Origin: Sinomonas sp. R1AF57
Lineage (GTDB): Bacteria > Actinomycetota > Actinomycetes > Actinomycetales > Micrococcaceae
Length of the DNA: 64,000 nucleotides
Assembly: GCF_002224485.1 (NCBI RefSeq)
Contig: NZ_CP022463.1
Coordinates: 1,832,817-1,896,816, forward strand
Direction of reading: 5' to 3'
This document shows positions 46,311 to 55,163 of this stretch, in pieces; the stretch's first letter is position 1, and each line of letters begins with the position of its first letter. A program made the translations under genes and the position numbers. Under the pieces are notes generated by a model that searched no databases, was not told the origin of the DNA, and saw only the letters and a program-made list of their open reading frames with translations.

Positions 46311-46700
46311 CTGTGCGTACTCCAAAGCCGCCCCGGGCAACCCCCACATACGGCACCCGTGGCGGCGCCACGAGCCGGCACCCGCGGGCGCCGACGAAAG
46401 TCAGTCCGTTGCCCGTGCGACTCGGTCGCGCGGGCCGGTGCCGCGTGCAACCCGCCTCCCGTGAGGGCCGGCCAGGTGCCGCTCCTGCCCAGAGCCCCGC
46501 GGGGGATCTGTGGATCCCGGAGGGGCGTGCATGGGCCGGCGGTCTTCTCGCTGTACACCGGACCGGCCACTGCATGTGGGGCAGTGCCCGGCCACAGGCA
46601 TTGTCTCACACACCGGCGAGCCGGTGACGGACCTTCGGCCCAGCTTCCCACCAGACCGCGCGCCTACAATCGAGGCATCCGCCCAGGAAGGACCTCCTGA
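46311..46700. other. Divergent spacer rne / VKOR gene
   Basis: A 390-bp non-coding region. On the VKOR side TACAAT (46665-46670) is a good -10 about 30 bp before the start, with only a weak -35. On the rne side the leader is long and rich in self-complementary GC stretches, such as the paired CACTGC/GCAGTG near 46568-46590. Long leaders allow feedback control of RNase E in other bacteria, but no conserved element is recognised here. Confidence 0.45.
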
Positions 46701-47378
46701 ATGACACCCCATACCGACACGGGCCGCGCGCAGACCGTGCCCCGCAGCAGCGATGCGGACTCCCCCGCCAGCACCGGCGCTGCCGACGTCCCCACGATGG
46801 CCAGGCGCGTCCCGTTCGCGTGGCTCGTGCTCGTCACGAGCGTCGGTGGCTGGATCGCCTCGGGCATGCTCGTGCTCGAGAAGATCGAGAAGCTCCGGGA
46901 CCCCGGACACGTGACGGTCTGCGACGTCAACCCGTGGATCTCGTGTGGCGAGGTGATGGACACGTGGCAGAGCCAGGCGTTCGGCTTCCCCAACATGTTC
47001 ATCGGCATCGTGGCGTTCGCGGTCACGCTCACGACGGCGATGGGCCTCCTCGCCGGCGCCACCTTCAGCCGCTGGTACTGGATCGGCCTCCAGGTCGGCG
47101 TGACGCTCGGCTTCGCCTTCGTCGTGTGGCTCTGGAGCCAGGCGCTCTACGCGATCGGCATCCTCTGCCCGCTGTGCATGGTCGTGTGGTCCATGATGAT
47201 CCCCCTGTTCGTGTGGACCACAGTCCGCAACCTCGTCCACGGCGTGATCCCCGCTCCCCCGGCGCTCGCGCGCGGTCTCGCGGACTGGGGATGGATCATC
47301 GTCGCCGTCCTCTACGTCGGTGTGATCGCCTCGATTTTCTTCCGCTTCATCCACATGTTCATCCCGTCCACGATGTAG
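46701..47378 (+). CDS. Vitamin K epoxide reductase family protein
   Basis: A 225-residue membrane protein of the VKOR family, which reoxidises DsbA-like proteins with quinone to form disulfides in actinobacteria. Loop cysteines are in VTVCDVNPWISCGEVMDTW, and the redox C-x-x-C is CPLC in GILCPLCMVVWSMM. Five membrane segments are visible (about residues 40-60, 95-118, 125-150, 152-175, 195-218). The N-terminal 35 residues are a soluble Thr/Ala/Asp-rich extension. ATG 46701 follows AGGAAGGACCTCC. No periplasmic DsbA is adjacent. Confidence 0.92.
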   Translation: MTPHTDTGRAQTVPRSSDADSPASTGAADVPTMARRVPFAWLVLVTSVGGWIASGMLVLEKIEKLRDPGHVTVCDVNPWISCGEVMDTWQSQAFGFPNMFIGIVAFAVTLTTAMGLLAGATFSRWYWIGLQVGVTLGFAFVVWLWSQALYAIGILCPLCMVVWSMMIPLFVWTTVRNLVHGVIPAPPALARGLADWGWIIVAVLYVGVIASIFFRFIHMFIPSTM

Positions 47379-47395
47379 CGCGCCCCGCACCGGGG

Positions 47396-47443
47396 ACGAC
47401 GGCGGCCGGTGACTTCCGCGCGGAAGTCACCGGCCGCCGTCGT
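47396..47443. terminator. Bidirectional terminator hairpin
   Basis: A perfect 22-bp stem (47396-47417 with 47422-47443) around a 4-nt GCGC loop, between the convergent VKOR gene and ndk. It is the longest perfect stem I found in the window. Confidence 0.85.
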
Positions 47444-47460
47444 GCGCCGGAACGGGCCGG

Positions 47461-47880
47461 TCAGGCGCCGAACCAGATGCCGATCTCGCGCTCGGCCGAT
47501 TCCGGCGAGTCCGAGCCGTGGACCAGGTTCTGCTGGACCTTCAGGCCCCAGTCGCGGCCGAAGTCGCCGCGGATCGTGCCGGGGGCGGCGGCCGTCGGAT
47601 CCGTCGCACCGGCGAGGGCGCGGAAGCCCTCGATGACGCGGTGGCCCTCGAACACCGCGGCCACCACGGGCCCGGACGCCATGAACTCGAGGAGCGGCTC
47701 GTAGAACGGCTTACCCTCGTGCTCGGCGTAGTGCTGGGCGAGGAGCTCACGGCTGGCGGTGAGCTGCGCGAGCTGGGCCAGCCGGTAGCCCTTGGCCTCG
47801 ATGCGGGCGAGGATCGTGCCGGTGAGGCCGCGGGACACGCCGTCCGGCTTGACGAGGACGAGGGTGCGTTCGGTAGTCAC
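47461..47880 (-). CDS. ndk: Nucleoside diphosphate kinase
   Basis: A 139-residue NDK that balances nucleoside triphosphates. It has [27 protein letters not shown] at the start and the active-site region with phospho-accepting His in [22 protein letters not shown]. The start is GTG 47880. It is the final gene of the ileS-folC-DUF4233-ndk group, 58 bp after the DUF4233 gene. Confidence 0.97.
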   Translation of the reverse strand: MTTERTLVLVKPDGVSRGLTGTILARIEAKGYRLAQLAQLTASRELLAQHYAEHEGKPFYEPLLEFMASGPVVAAVFEGHRVIEGFRALAGATDPTAAAPGTIRGDFGRDWGLKVQQNLVHGSDSPESAEREIGIWFGA

Positions 47881-47938
47881 AGAATCTCCTGGGGGTAAGG
47901 CAAGGGGGTCCGGGGCAAGTCTACTTTTCCCGGCCCAG

Positions 47939-48382
47939 CTACTTCTCCTGCTCGGGATGCTGGCGCTCCCATTCGGCCTGGGCCCTGTCCCTCTCGACGT
48001 TCTCCCGGTCCAGCTTCGCCCCGGTGCGCAGGGCGTACCACCAGGTGAGGGCCACGATGGCGCCGACGAAGAACATCATGGGCTCGAGGAAGCCGAGTGC
48101 GATGAGCACGAGCTGCAGGAGCCAACCCAGGCCGCGTCCCCAGGGCTTGGAGACGACGGCGCAGGCCAGGATGAAGACGGCCATGAGTCCGAACCCGCCG
48201 CCCAGCACGAGTCCCGCACCCAGCTCACGGCCCCGCAGCCCGAACAGGACGAGCGTGGCGAAGAACGTCACGAATGCCTCCATGAGGAGGATCACGGACG
48301 CGAACATCACCCGCACCGAACGGCGCTTCTTCGGCATGCCGGGCCGCCACTCGCGCTGGGCCCTCGTCAGCCGGGCCATCAT
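47939..48382 (-). CDS. DUF4233 membrane protein
   Basis: A 147-residue protein with about four membrane helices ([86 protein letters not shown]) and a charged C-terminal helix. This matches DUF4233, which in actinobacteria sits between folC and ndk, exactly as here. ATG 48382 (or 48379) overlaps the folC stop codon. Function unknown. Confidence 0.85.
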   Translation of the reverse strand: MMARLTRAQREWRPGMPKKRRSVRVMFASVILLMEAFVTFFATLVLFGLRGRELGAGLVLGGGFGLMAVFILACAVVSKPWGRGLGWLLQLVLIALGFLEPMMFFVGAIVALTWWYALRTGAKLDRENVERDRAQAEWERQHPEQEK

Positions 48383-49752
48383 CCCTGGTCCTTCCCGAGC
48401 AGGGTGCGGGCTTCGCCGACCACGGTGATGGACCCGGTGATCAGGACTCCACCGCCGAAGTCTCCCACCGCGTCGGCGCGCTCGACGGCGTACTCGATCG
48501 CGTCGTCGAGCTTCTCCGCGACGTGCACGGCCTCCTCGGCGTAGCCGAGGTCGAGGGCGATCTCGCTCAGTTCCTCAGCCGGGATCGCCCGGGGCGAGGC
48601 CGACTGCGTGAAGCAGAATTCGACCGGGACGTCGGCGAACTCGGCCTGCAGCGTGCGCAGGATCTCCTCGGCGTCCTTCTCCCGCAGGACCCCGAGGACG
48701 ATCACGAGCGTCGAGAAGTCGAAGGCCTCCTTGAGGGCCCGCGCGCTCACCCGGATGCCGTCCGGGTTGTGCGCGGCGTCGACCACGATGGTCGGGGACG
48801 TGCGCACCACCTCGAGCCGTCCGGGCGAGGAGACCTCGGCGAAGCCCTCGCGCAGGACGTCGGCGTCCAGCTCCCGCTCTCCGCCGCCGAGGAACGCCTC
48901 GAGCGCCGCCACGGCGACCGCGGCGTTCTGCGCCTGGTGCTCCCCGTGCAGCGGGACCGCGAGGTCCGTGTAGCGGCCGGCGAGCCCCTGGACGGTCACG
49001 ACCTGGCCTCCGACCGCCACAGCCCGGGACTCGACCCCGAACTCGACGCCCTCGAAGCGGAACGGCACACCCACCTCGCGCGCCTTGTCGAGGAGCACCT
49101 GCGCGGCGTCGACCGGCTGGGCAGCGCTCACGAGGAAGCCGCCGGGCTTGATGATCCCGGCCTTCTCGCGCGCGATGTCCTCGGTCGTGTCCCCGAGGAG
49201 GTCCGTGTGGTCCAGGGAGATCGGCGTCACGACCGAGACCGCGCCGTCGCCGACGTTGGTCGCGTCGGTGATCCCGCCGAGGCCGACCTCGATCACCGCG
49301 ACGTCCACCGGTTCGTCGGCGAACACCGCGAACCCGAGGATGGTCACGCACTCGAAGTAGGTCAGGCGCGGCTGCCCGGCGGCGACGAGCTCGGCGTCGA
49401 CGATGGCCAGGTACGGGGAGATCTCGTTCCAGATCCGCACGAAGGTGGCGTCCTGCACGGGCGCGCCGTCGACGCTGATCCGCTCGGTCACGCTGGACAG
49501 ATGGGGGCTCGTGTACCGGCCGGTGCGGAGGCCATGGGCGCGGAGCCCGGCCTCGATCATGCGTGCCGTGGACGTCTTCCCGTTGGTGCCCGTCACGTGG
49601 ATGATCGGGAAGGCCCTGTTGGGCTCTCCCAGGACGTCCATGGCGCGGAACAGCGGTGCGAGCCGGGGCTCCATCTTGTTCTCGGGGGCGCGGGAGAGGA
49701 GTTCGGCGTAGACCTCCTCGACGGTGGACAGCTCGCTGAGCGGGGAGCTCAC
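48379..49752 (-). CDS. folC: Folylpolyglutamate / dihydrofolate synthase
   Basis: A 457-residue FolC adding glutamate to folates. Motifs: [34 protein letters not shown] (ATP-binding P-loop and omega loop), [45 protein letters not shown] (here VTPISLDH...), SSPGRLEVV, and [13 protein letters not shown] 49752 overlaps the ileS stop (GTGA), so translation is coupled. Polyglutamylated folate is the MetE cofactor form. Confidence 0.95.
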   Translation of the reverse strand: MSSPLSELSTVEEVYAELLSRAPENKMEPRLAPLFRAMDVLGEPNRAFPIIHVTGTNGKTSTARMIEAGLRAHGLRTGRYTSPHLSSVTERISVDGAPVQDATFVRIWNEISPYLAIVDAELVAAGQPRLTYFECVTILGFAVFADEPVDVAVIEVGLGGITDATNVGDGAVSVVTPISLDHTDLLGDTTEDIAREKAGIIKPGGFLVSAAQPVDAAQVLLDKAREVGVPFRFEGVEFGVESRAVAVGGQVVTVQGLAGRYTDLAVPLHGEHQAQNAAVAVAALEAFLGGGERELDADVLREGFAEVSSPGRLEVVRTSPTIVVDAAHNPDGIRVSARALKEAFDFSTLVIVLGVLREKDAEEILRTLQAEFADVPVEFCFTQSASPRAIPAEELSEIALDLGYAEEAVHVAEKLDDAIEYAVERADAVGDFGGGVLITGSITVVGEARTLLGKDQG

Positions 49753-52700
49753 TGGGCGCCCTCCCCCGCCGAAGCCTGCTCCGCGTCGACGCGCTCGACG
49801 ACGGCCGTCGGGTCGACGTCGGCGGTGAGCAGCTCGAGGTCGACCGTGAGCGTCTCAGCCTTGAGCAGGTCGGAATGCGCCATGGCGGCCTCGATCACGG
49901 CATGGCGCGCCGTGACGCTCGTGCGGATCCTGTCGGTCACCTCCAGGTCGGCCTCCTTGCGCGCCTGCTGGACGGTCCGGACGAGGTCGCGGGCGAGTCC
50001 TTCAGCCGCGAGCTCGGGCGTGACCTCGGTGTCGAGGACCACGAATCCGCCTCCGGGAAGCATCGCCACGGAGGCGTGCTCGCCGGCCTTCGCCGGATCG
50101 ACCACCGTCTCCAGGGTGTACTCGGCCGGTTCGAGCGCGAGGCCGCCGGCGGTCACGGTTCCGTCCTCGGCCACGGACCAGTCGCCCGACTTGGAGCCCT
50201 TGATGGCCTGCTGGACCTCCTTCCCGAGGCGTGGGCCGGCCGCGCGGGCGTTCACCACGAGCTTGCGCTCGATCCCGAACTCCTCCTCGCTGGCCTCGGC
50301 GGCGTCGAGCAGGCGGACCGACTTGAGGTTGAGCTCGTCGGCGATCACCGCCTCGCTGCCGGCCAGCGCCGCTGCCGCGGGCACGACGACGGTGAGCTCC
50401 TTGAGCGGCAGGCGCACCCGGAGCTTCGCGGCCTTGCGCAGGGACGATCCGGCGGAGCACACGGCCTGGGTGCGGTCCATCGTCTCCACGAGGGCCTGGT
50501 CGTCGGCGAAGAGCGCCGGGTCGGGCCAGTCGGTGAGGTGCACCGAGCGGCCGCCGGTCAGGCCCCGCCAGATCTCCTCGCTGACCAGCGGCAGGAGCGG
50601 CGCGGCCACGCGGCACACTGCCTCGAGCGCTGTGTACAGGGCGTCGAACGCATCGGCGTCCTCATCGAAGAACCGCTGCCTGGACCGGCGCACGTACCAG
50701 TTGGTCATCATGTCGAGGTAGCCGCGCAGGTCGTCGCAAGCGCTCGAGATGTCGTACGCGTCGAGGTGTTCCTGCATGCTGCCCACGAGCCGGCCGGTCT
50801 CGGCCATGAGGTAGCGGTCCAGAGGATCGCTGTAGCCCCCGTACCGCAGCGTCGCGTCGTAGCCGGCGCGAGCGCCGCCGTCGTGCTCTGCTGGCGCGGT
50901 GCCCGTCGACGCGTTCGCGTAGAGCGTGAAGAAGCTGTACACGTTCCACAGCGGCAGGATGACCTGGCGGACGCCGTCGCGGATGCCCTGCTCAGTGACG
51001 ATGAGATTCCCGCCGCGCAGGATGGGGCTGGACATGAGGAACCAGCGCATCGCGTCGGAGCCGTCGCGGTCCAGCACCTCGGAGACGTCCGGGTAGTTGC
51101 GCAGGCTCTTGGACATCTTCTGCCCATCCGAGCCCAGCACGATCCCGTGGCTGATGACGTTGCGGAACGCCGGCCGGTCGAACAGGGCGGTGGCAAGGAT
51201 GTGCAGCGTGTAGAACCAGCCGCGGGTCTGGCCGATGTACTCGACGATGAAGTCGCCCGGGTTGTGCGTGGCGAACCACTCCCGGTTCTCGTGCGGGTAG
51301 TGCACCTGGGCGTACGGCATCGAACCGGAGTCGAACCACACGTCCAGCACGTCCGGGACGCGGCGCATGGTGGACTGGCCGTCCTCCGGCGTGCGCGGAT
51401 CGTCCGGATTGGGGCGGGTGAGCTCGTCGATGAACGGGCGGTGCAGGTCCGGCTGCCCGTCGTGGTTGAGCGGAAGCCTGCCGAAGTCCGCCTCGATCTC
51501 CGCGAGCGAGCCGTACACGTCGGTGCGCGGATACGCGGGGTCGTCGGAGACCCACACGGGGATCGGCGAGCCCCAGTAGCGGTTGCGGCTGATCGACCAG
51601 TCACGCGCGTTCTCGAGCCACTTGCCGAACTGGCCGTGCTTGACGTTGGCCGGGATCCAGTTGATCTGCTCGTTGAGCTCGAGCATGCGGTCCTTGATCT
51701 TGGTGACCTCGACGAACCAGCTCGATACCGCACGGTAGATCAGGGGGTTGCGGCAGCGCCAGCAGTGCGGGTAGCTGTGAACGTAGCTCGCCTGCTTGAC
51801 GAGGCGTCCCTGCTCGCGCAGCACCCGCGTGATGGGCTTGTTGGCCTCGAAGACCTGCAGGCCCGCGATCTCGGCCAGCGGCGCCTGCCCGTTGACAGGG
51901 GAGGCGAACATGGGCAGGAACTTGGCGCCCTCGTCCACCGAGAGGATCACGGGGATCCCCGCCGCCTCGCAGACCTTCTGGTCGTCCTCGCCGTACGCGG
52001 GGGCCTGGTGCACGACGCCGGTGCCGTCGGTCGTGGTCACGTAGTCCGCGACGAGGATCTGCCAGGCGTTCTCGGTGCCCCACGTCTCCGTGTCCGTGTA
52101 GTAGTCCCACAGCGGCTCGTAGCGGATCCCGGCGAGCTCGGAGCCGAGGACGGTGCGCTCGACGGCGTCGGCCGCTGCCGCGCCGTCCCCGTACCCGAGG
52201 TCCTTGGCGTAGGAGCCGAGGAGGTCCTCGGCGAGGAGGAAGCGCCACCCGGGGCCGAACTCCGACACGCCCGACTTCACCCCGTCGGGGCCGAGAGGCA
52301 CGACGGCGTAGCGCACCTCGGGCCCGACGGCGAGGGCGAGGTTCGTGGGGAGCGTCCAGGGCGTTGTGGTCCAGGCGAGGGCGAGGACGCCGGCAAGCTC
52401 CTGCGAGAGCGCGGACTCCCCCGCCTTCAGCGGGAAGGTGACGGTGACGGTCTGGTCCTGACGGTCCTTGTAGACGTCGTCGTCCATCCGCAGCTCGTGG
52501 TTGGAGAGGGGGGTCTCATCCTTCCAGCAGTACGGCAGGACCCGGTAGCCGTTGTAGGTGAGGCCCTTGTCGTAGAGCGTCTTGAACGCCCAGATGACGC
52601 TCTCCATGTACTCGACGTTGAGGGTCTTGTAGTCGTTCTCGAAGTCCACCCAGCGGGCCTGGCGCTTGACGTACGCCTCCCACTCGTGGGTGTACTTCAG

Positions 52701-53120
52701 GACCGAGGCGCGGCACGCGTCGTTGAACTTGTCGATCCCCATCGTCTCGATGTGGGCCTTGTCGCTCATTCCGAGCTGCTTCATGGCCTCGAGCTCTGCG
52801 GGCAGGCCGTGCGTGTCCCAGCCGAAGCGGCGCTCGACGCGGCGGCCGCGCTGCGTCTGGTAGCGCGCCACGAGGTCCTTGGCGTAGCCGGTCAGAAGGT
52901 GCCCGTAGTGCGGGAGCCCGTTGGCGAACGGCGGGCCGTCGTAGAAGACGAACTCGTTGGAGCCGTTCCTGCCCGCGTCGCGGTTGTCGACGGAGGCCTG
53001 GAAGGTCCCGTCATGCTCCCAGTAGGAAAGGACGCGCTCCTCGAGTTCGGGGAAGCGCACGGACGTGCTCGACGCCTGCGCGGCGTCCGCTGCTGTGCTG
53101 GCCTTGGGGTACACGCTCAC
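49749..53120 (-). CDS. ileS: Isoleucyl-tRNA synthetase
   Basis: A 1123-residue class I synthetase of the long type common in actinobacteria. The HIGH motif is HYGH in [23 protein letters not shown], and KMSKS is in [25 protein letters not shown]. The CP1 editing domain lies between ([41 protein letters not shown]). GTG 53120 is favoured by AGGA upstream; the first 26 residues are a low-complexity extension. Expression is controlled by the T-box leader upstream. Confidence 0.95.
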   Translation of the reverse strand: MSVYPKASTAADAAQASSTSVRFPELEERVLSYWEHDGTFQASVDNRDAGRNGSNEFVFYDGPPFANGLPHYGHLLTGYAKDLVARYQTQRGRRVERRFGWDTHGLPAELEAMKQLGMSDKAHIETMGIDKFNDACRASVLKYTHEWEAYVKRQARWVDFENDYKTLNVEYMESVIWAFKTLYDKGLTYNGYRVLPYCWKDETPLSNHELRMDDDVYKDRQDQTVTVTFPLKAGESALSQELAGVLALAWTTTPWTLPTNLALAVGPEVRYAVVPLGPDGVKSGVSEFGPGWRFLLAEDLLGSYAKDLGYGDGAAAADAVERTVLGSELAGIRYEPLWDYYTDTETWGTENAWQILVADYVTTTDGTGVVHQAPAYGEDDQKVCEAAGIPVILSVDEGAKFLPMFASPVNGQAPLAEIAGLQVFEANKPITRVLREQGRLVKQASYVHSYPHCWRCRNPLIYRAVSSWFVEVTKIKDRMLELNEQINWIPANVKHGQFGKWLENARDWSISRNRYWGSPIPVWVSDDPAYPRTDVYGSLAEIEADFGRLPLNHDGQPDLHRPFIDELTRPNPDDPRTPEDGQSTMRRVPDVLDVWFDSGSMPYAQVHYPHENREWFATHNPGDFIVEYIGQTRGWFYTLHILATALFDRPAFRNVISHGIVLGSDGQKMSKSLRNYPDVSEVLDRDGSDAMRWFLMSSPILRGGNLIVTEQGIRDGVRQVILPLWNVYSFFTLYANASTGTAPAEHDGGARAGYDATLRYGGYSDPLDRYLMAETGRLVGSMQEHLDAYDISSACDDLRGYLDMMTNWYVRRSRQRFFDEDADAFDALYTALEAVCRVAAPLLPLVSEEIWRGLTGGRSVHLTDWPDPALFADDQALVETMDRTQAVCSAGSSLRKAAKLRVRLPLKELTVVVPAAAALAGSEAVIADELNLKSVRLLDAAEASEEEFGIERKLVVNARAAGPRLGKEVQQAIKGSKSGDWSVAEDGTVTAGGLALEPAEYTLETVVDPAKAGEHASVAMLPGGGFVVLDTEVTPELAAEGLARDLVRTVQQARKEADLEVTDRIRTSVTARHAVIEAAMAHSDLLKAETLTVDLELLTADVDPTAVVERVDAEQASAGEGAQ

Positions 53121-53124
53121 TCGG

Positions 53125-53345
53125 ATCCTGGCTCGCTTGATGCTGCTGGACGGGAGGACGGCGTTCGCCCGGATCGGCCGGACGGCACCGCGGTACCACC
53201 TCACTTGCCCGCGGCCGCATGCGGCCGGGGCCCCTCATTCACGGCTGTGACGGGCCTGCCCGTCCGGTTCTACTGGGCTCTGCCGCTGCGCGGCGCGCCG
53301 TTCTTCCGGAAGCTCGCCGGTGATGGCCGGGTCAACGCTTTGTGT
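53125..53345 (-). ncRNA. T-box leader of ileS
   Basis: The minus-strand leader contains the T-box core AGGTGGTACCGCG (complement of 53189-53201), which binds the 3' end of uncharged tRNA. An ATC isoleucine codon at 53322-53324 lies in a short GC-rich 5' hairpin region and is the likely specifier. No poly-T terminator lies between the T-box and the start, so control is probably translational, through pairing of the ribosome binding site, as known for actinobacterial ileS T-boxes with an ultrashort Stem I. Confidence 0.85.
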
Positions 53346-53347
53346 CA

Positions 53348-53377
53348 AGTCTACGCACGGCGCGCATTTCCTGTCGA
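53348..53377 (-). promoter_or_regulatory. Probable promoter of ileS
   Basis: On the minus strand TCGACA (53372-53377) and TAGACT (53348-53353) are 18 bp apart, just upstream of the T-box leader. Confidence 0.5.
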
Positions 53378-53465
53378 AGAGCTTTTTGTCCACCGTCTGG
53401 AATAACCGCCGTCGCAGGCGGATACTGACGGCATCATCGACCGAGGTGCACTTGAGGAGGATCCC

Positions 53466-53972
53466 GTGACCACCGTGGCGCAGCACCGAACAGCCCCTCT
53501 GGCGGACCGCGTCCGGGCCGCCTTCCAGCGGCTCAGGCTGAAGCACCCTCCGGGCGGAAGGACCGATCGCCGGGATGCGCTCCCGGCCGCGCGAGGGCCT
53601 TCGCCCGCCGCCGCAGCTTCGAGCCGTGGACTCCGTCTCGTCATTGCGCAGTCCGGATGCCCGGTCCGCCTGGCGCGGGGCGCCACCGACGCCGCAGTCC
53701 GGGCCGTCAGCGAGGGCATTGCGCAGGTCGCCGAGCAGGCCGACGCCGCGGTCCCCCTCCGTCTGGAGCTGCGGTGGTCCCCCAGGGGGCTCGACCTCCG
53801 CCTCGTCAACGCCCCGGGTGAGACGGGCTTCCAGCAGCTGCTCGCACTGGGCCGGGGCGTGCAGGACGTCGAGACGCGGCTCCTCGGAGAGGGCTGCGGC
53901 GCCCGTGCCGGAATGAGCCCCGACGGCTTCGCGATCGAGGTGCACTTCCCCGCGTTCAGCCGCGCCGGATGA
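53466..53972 (+). CDS. Standalone degenerate GHKL (histidine-kinase ATPase-like) protein
   Basis: A 168-residue protein with a GTG start five bases after AGGAGG. An N-terminal basic/Pro-rich part (1-55) precedes a region that resembles the ATPase end of NarX/DesK-type kinases: GATDAAVRAVSEGIAQVAEQADA (N-box position), LRLELRWSPRGLDLRLVNAP (D-box position) and the terminal strand DGFAIEVHFPAF. The N-box Asn and the D-box D-x-G are absent, there is no phosphoacceptor domain, and no response regulator is adjacent. The relation is inferred from pattern only. It overlaps the convergent SDR gene by 17 bp. Confidence 0.6.
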   Translation: MTTVAQHRTAPLADRVRAAFQRLRLKHPPGGRTDRRDALPAARGPSPAAAASSRGLRLVIAQSGCPVRLARGATDAAVRAVSEGIAQVAEQADAAVPLRLELRWSPRGLDLRLVNAPGETGFQQLLALGRGVQDVETRLLGEGCGARAGMSPDGFAIEVHFPAFSRAG

Positions 53973-54735
53973 GCTTGTGTGCCGCGGCCTGGGCGACGGG
54001 ACGCACGACGATCTCGTCGAGGTTGACGTGGTGCGGCACGCTGACGGCATACCGGACGATGTCGGCGATGTCCTCCGACGTCAGCGGTTCCTCCACGCCC
54101 GCGTACACCTTCTCCGCGGCCTCTGCGTCGCCGCCCAGGCGCCGCAGCGAGAACTCCTCCGTCTTCACGAGGCCGGGAAGCACCTCGATGACGCGCACGT
54201 TGTGCTCGGCCTCCTCGAGCCGCAGCGCCCGGGTCATCCCGCGCTCTGCGAACTTGGCGGCGTTGTACCCGCCACCGCCCTCGTAGGCGACGAGTCCCGC
54301 CACCGACGTCAGGTTCAGGACCGTCCCGTGCCCCGTGGCCCGCAGCATCGGCAGGAAGGCACGTGTGATCTTCATGGTGCCCACCACGTTGACCCTGAGC
54401 ATCCACTCCCAGTCCTCGGTCTTCGACTCGGCGACCCAGTCCGTGCCCCTCGCGCCGCCGGCGATGTTGACCAGGGTGTCGATGCCGCCGCCGGCCTCGA
54501 CCTCCCCGAGGAGGCGGGCGACGTCGTCGTCCTCGGCAATGTCGGCGGCCACCGCGACGGCCCCTGTCTCGGCGGCGAGACGCTCGAGCCGCTCTGCGCG
54601 GCGGGCGACCGCATACACGCGCCAGCCGTCCGCGGCGAGTGCCCTCACAGTGGCCTCGCCGATGCCTGTGCTGGCTCCAGTGACGACGGCGGAGCGCTGC
54701 TGATGGGTCGTGTTCATGGGCGCAGGGTTGGTCAT
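53956..54735 (-). CDS. Short-chain dehydrogenase/reductase
   Basis: A 259-residue classical SDR. The cofactor site is SAVVTGASTGIGEATVRALAADGWRVYAVARR; Arg after the second strand suggests NADP(H). NIAGG stands in the N-x-A-G position, and the catalytic Y-x-x-x-K is in GGGYNAAKFAERGM. The C-terminus (ADIVRYAVSVPHHVNLDEIVVRPVAQAAAHK) matches the NADP-dependent YdfG-like group. ATG 54735 is chosen (GGTTGGGGGC upstream); ATG 54717 is an alternative. It lies 9 bp after the DUF488 gene. The substrate is unknown. Confidence 0.9.
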   Translation of the reverse strand: MTNPAPMNTTHQQRSAVVTGASTGIGEATVRALAADGWRVYAVARRAERLERLAAETGAVAVAADIAEDDDVARLLGEVEAGGGIDTLVNIAGGARGTDWVAESKTEDWEWMLRVNVVGTMKITRAFLPMLRATGHGTVLNLTSVAGLVAYEGGGGYNAAKFAERGMTRALRLEEAEHNVRVIEVLPGLVKTEEFSLRRLGGDAEAAEKVYAGVEEPLTSEDIADIVRYAVSVPHHVNLDEIVVRPVAQAAAHKLIRRG

Positions 54736-54744
54736 GCCCCCAAC

Positions 54745-55098
54745 CTACAGCGACTCCTCGCCCAGGAGCCCGAGCAGGACGACCGCCTGATTGTGCTCAG
54801 TGTCCTTCGCCGAGTAGGCGAGCTCCACGTCGTCGTGCGCCCGGGCCTCCTCGACGAGCCGCGCGTAGGCCTCGGACCCGGCGAGCTCGTCGCGGTAGCG
54901 CCGGGCGAACTCCTCGAACCGCTCGGGATCGTGGTTGAACCACTTCCGCAGCTCGGTCGAGGGGCCCACCTCCCTGAGCCAGAGGTCGACGGCCGCGTCC
55001 TCCTTGCTCAGTCCGCGGGGCCAGACGCGGTCGACCAGGATGCGGTGCGCGCCGGCGGCGGGTGGCTCGTAGACACGGCGGATGCTGATGCTGCCCAT
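54745..55098 (-). CDS. DUF488 protein
   Basis: A 117-residue DUF488 (YeaO-like) protein: IRRVYEPPAAGAHRILVDRVWPRGLSKEDAAVDLWLREVGPSTELRKWFNHDPERFEEFARRYRDEL, then AYSAKDTEHNQAVVLLGLL. The family has conserved Arg, Trp and His residues but no established function. It diverges from valS (65-bp spacer) and precedes the SDR gene. Confidence 0.88.
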   Translation of the reverse strand: MGSISIRRVYEPPAAGAHRILVDRVWPRGLSKEDAAVDLWLREVGPSTELRKWFNHDPERFEEFARRYRDELAGSEAYARLVEEARAHDDVELAYSAKDTEHNQAVVLLGLLGEESL

Positions 55099-55163
55099 GG
55101 CGCCATGCTAGGCACCGCAGCGCCCATGGGAAGCCCCGCGCAAAACATGGAAGAATCAAGGAC

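Noticed and set aside
49875-53405. A 1176-codon open frame antisense to ileS
   Set aside because: Composition (Val/Gly/Arg/His/Leu rich) and perfect overlap with a well-conserved synthetase mark it as a shadow. The same holds for the long antisense frames over valS (55008-57839), nrdE (10121-12181) and rne (43128-45107).
53441-53948. Repeated CGAGGTGCACTT at 53441 and 53937 as attachment-site-like repeats
   Set aside because: Only 12 bp, with no integrase or foreign-looking DNA between the copies; likely chance.
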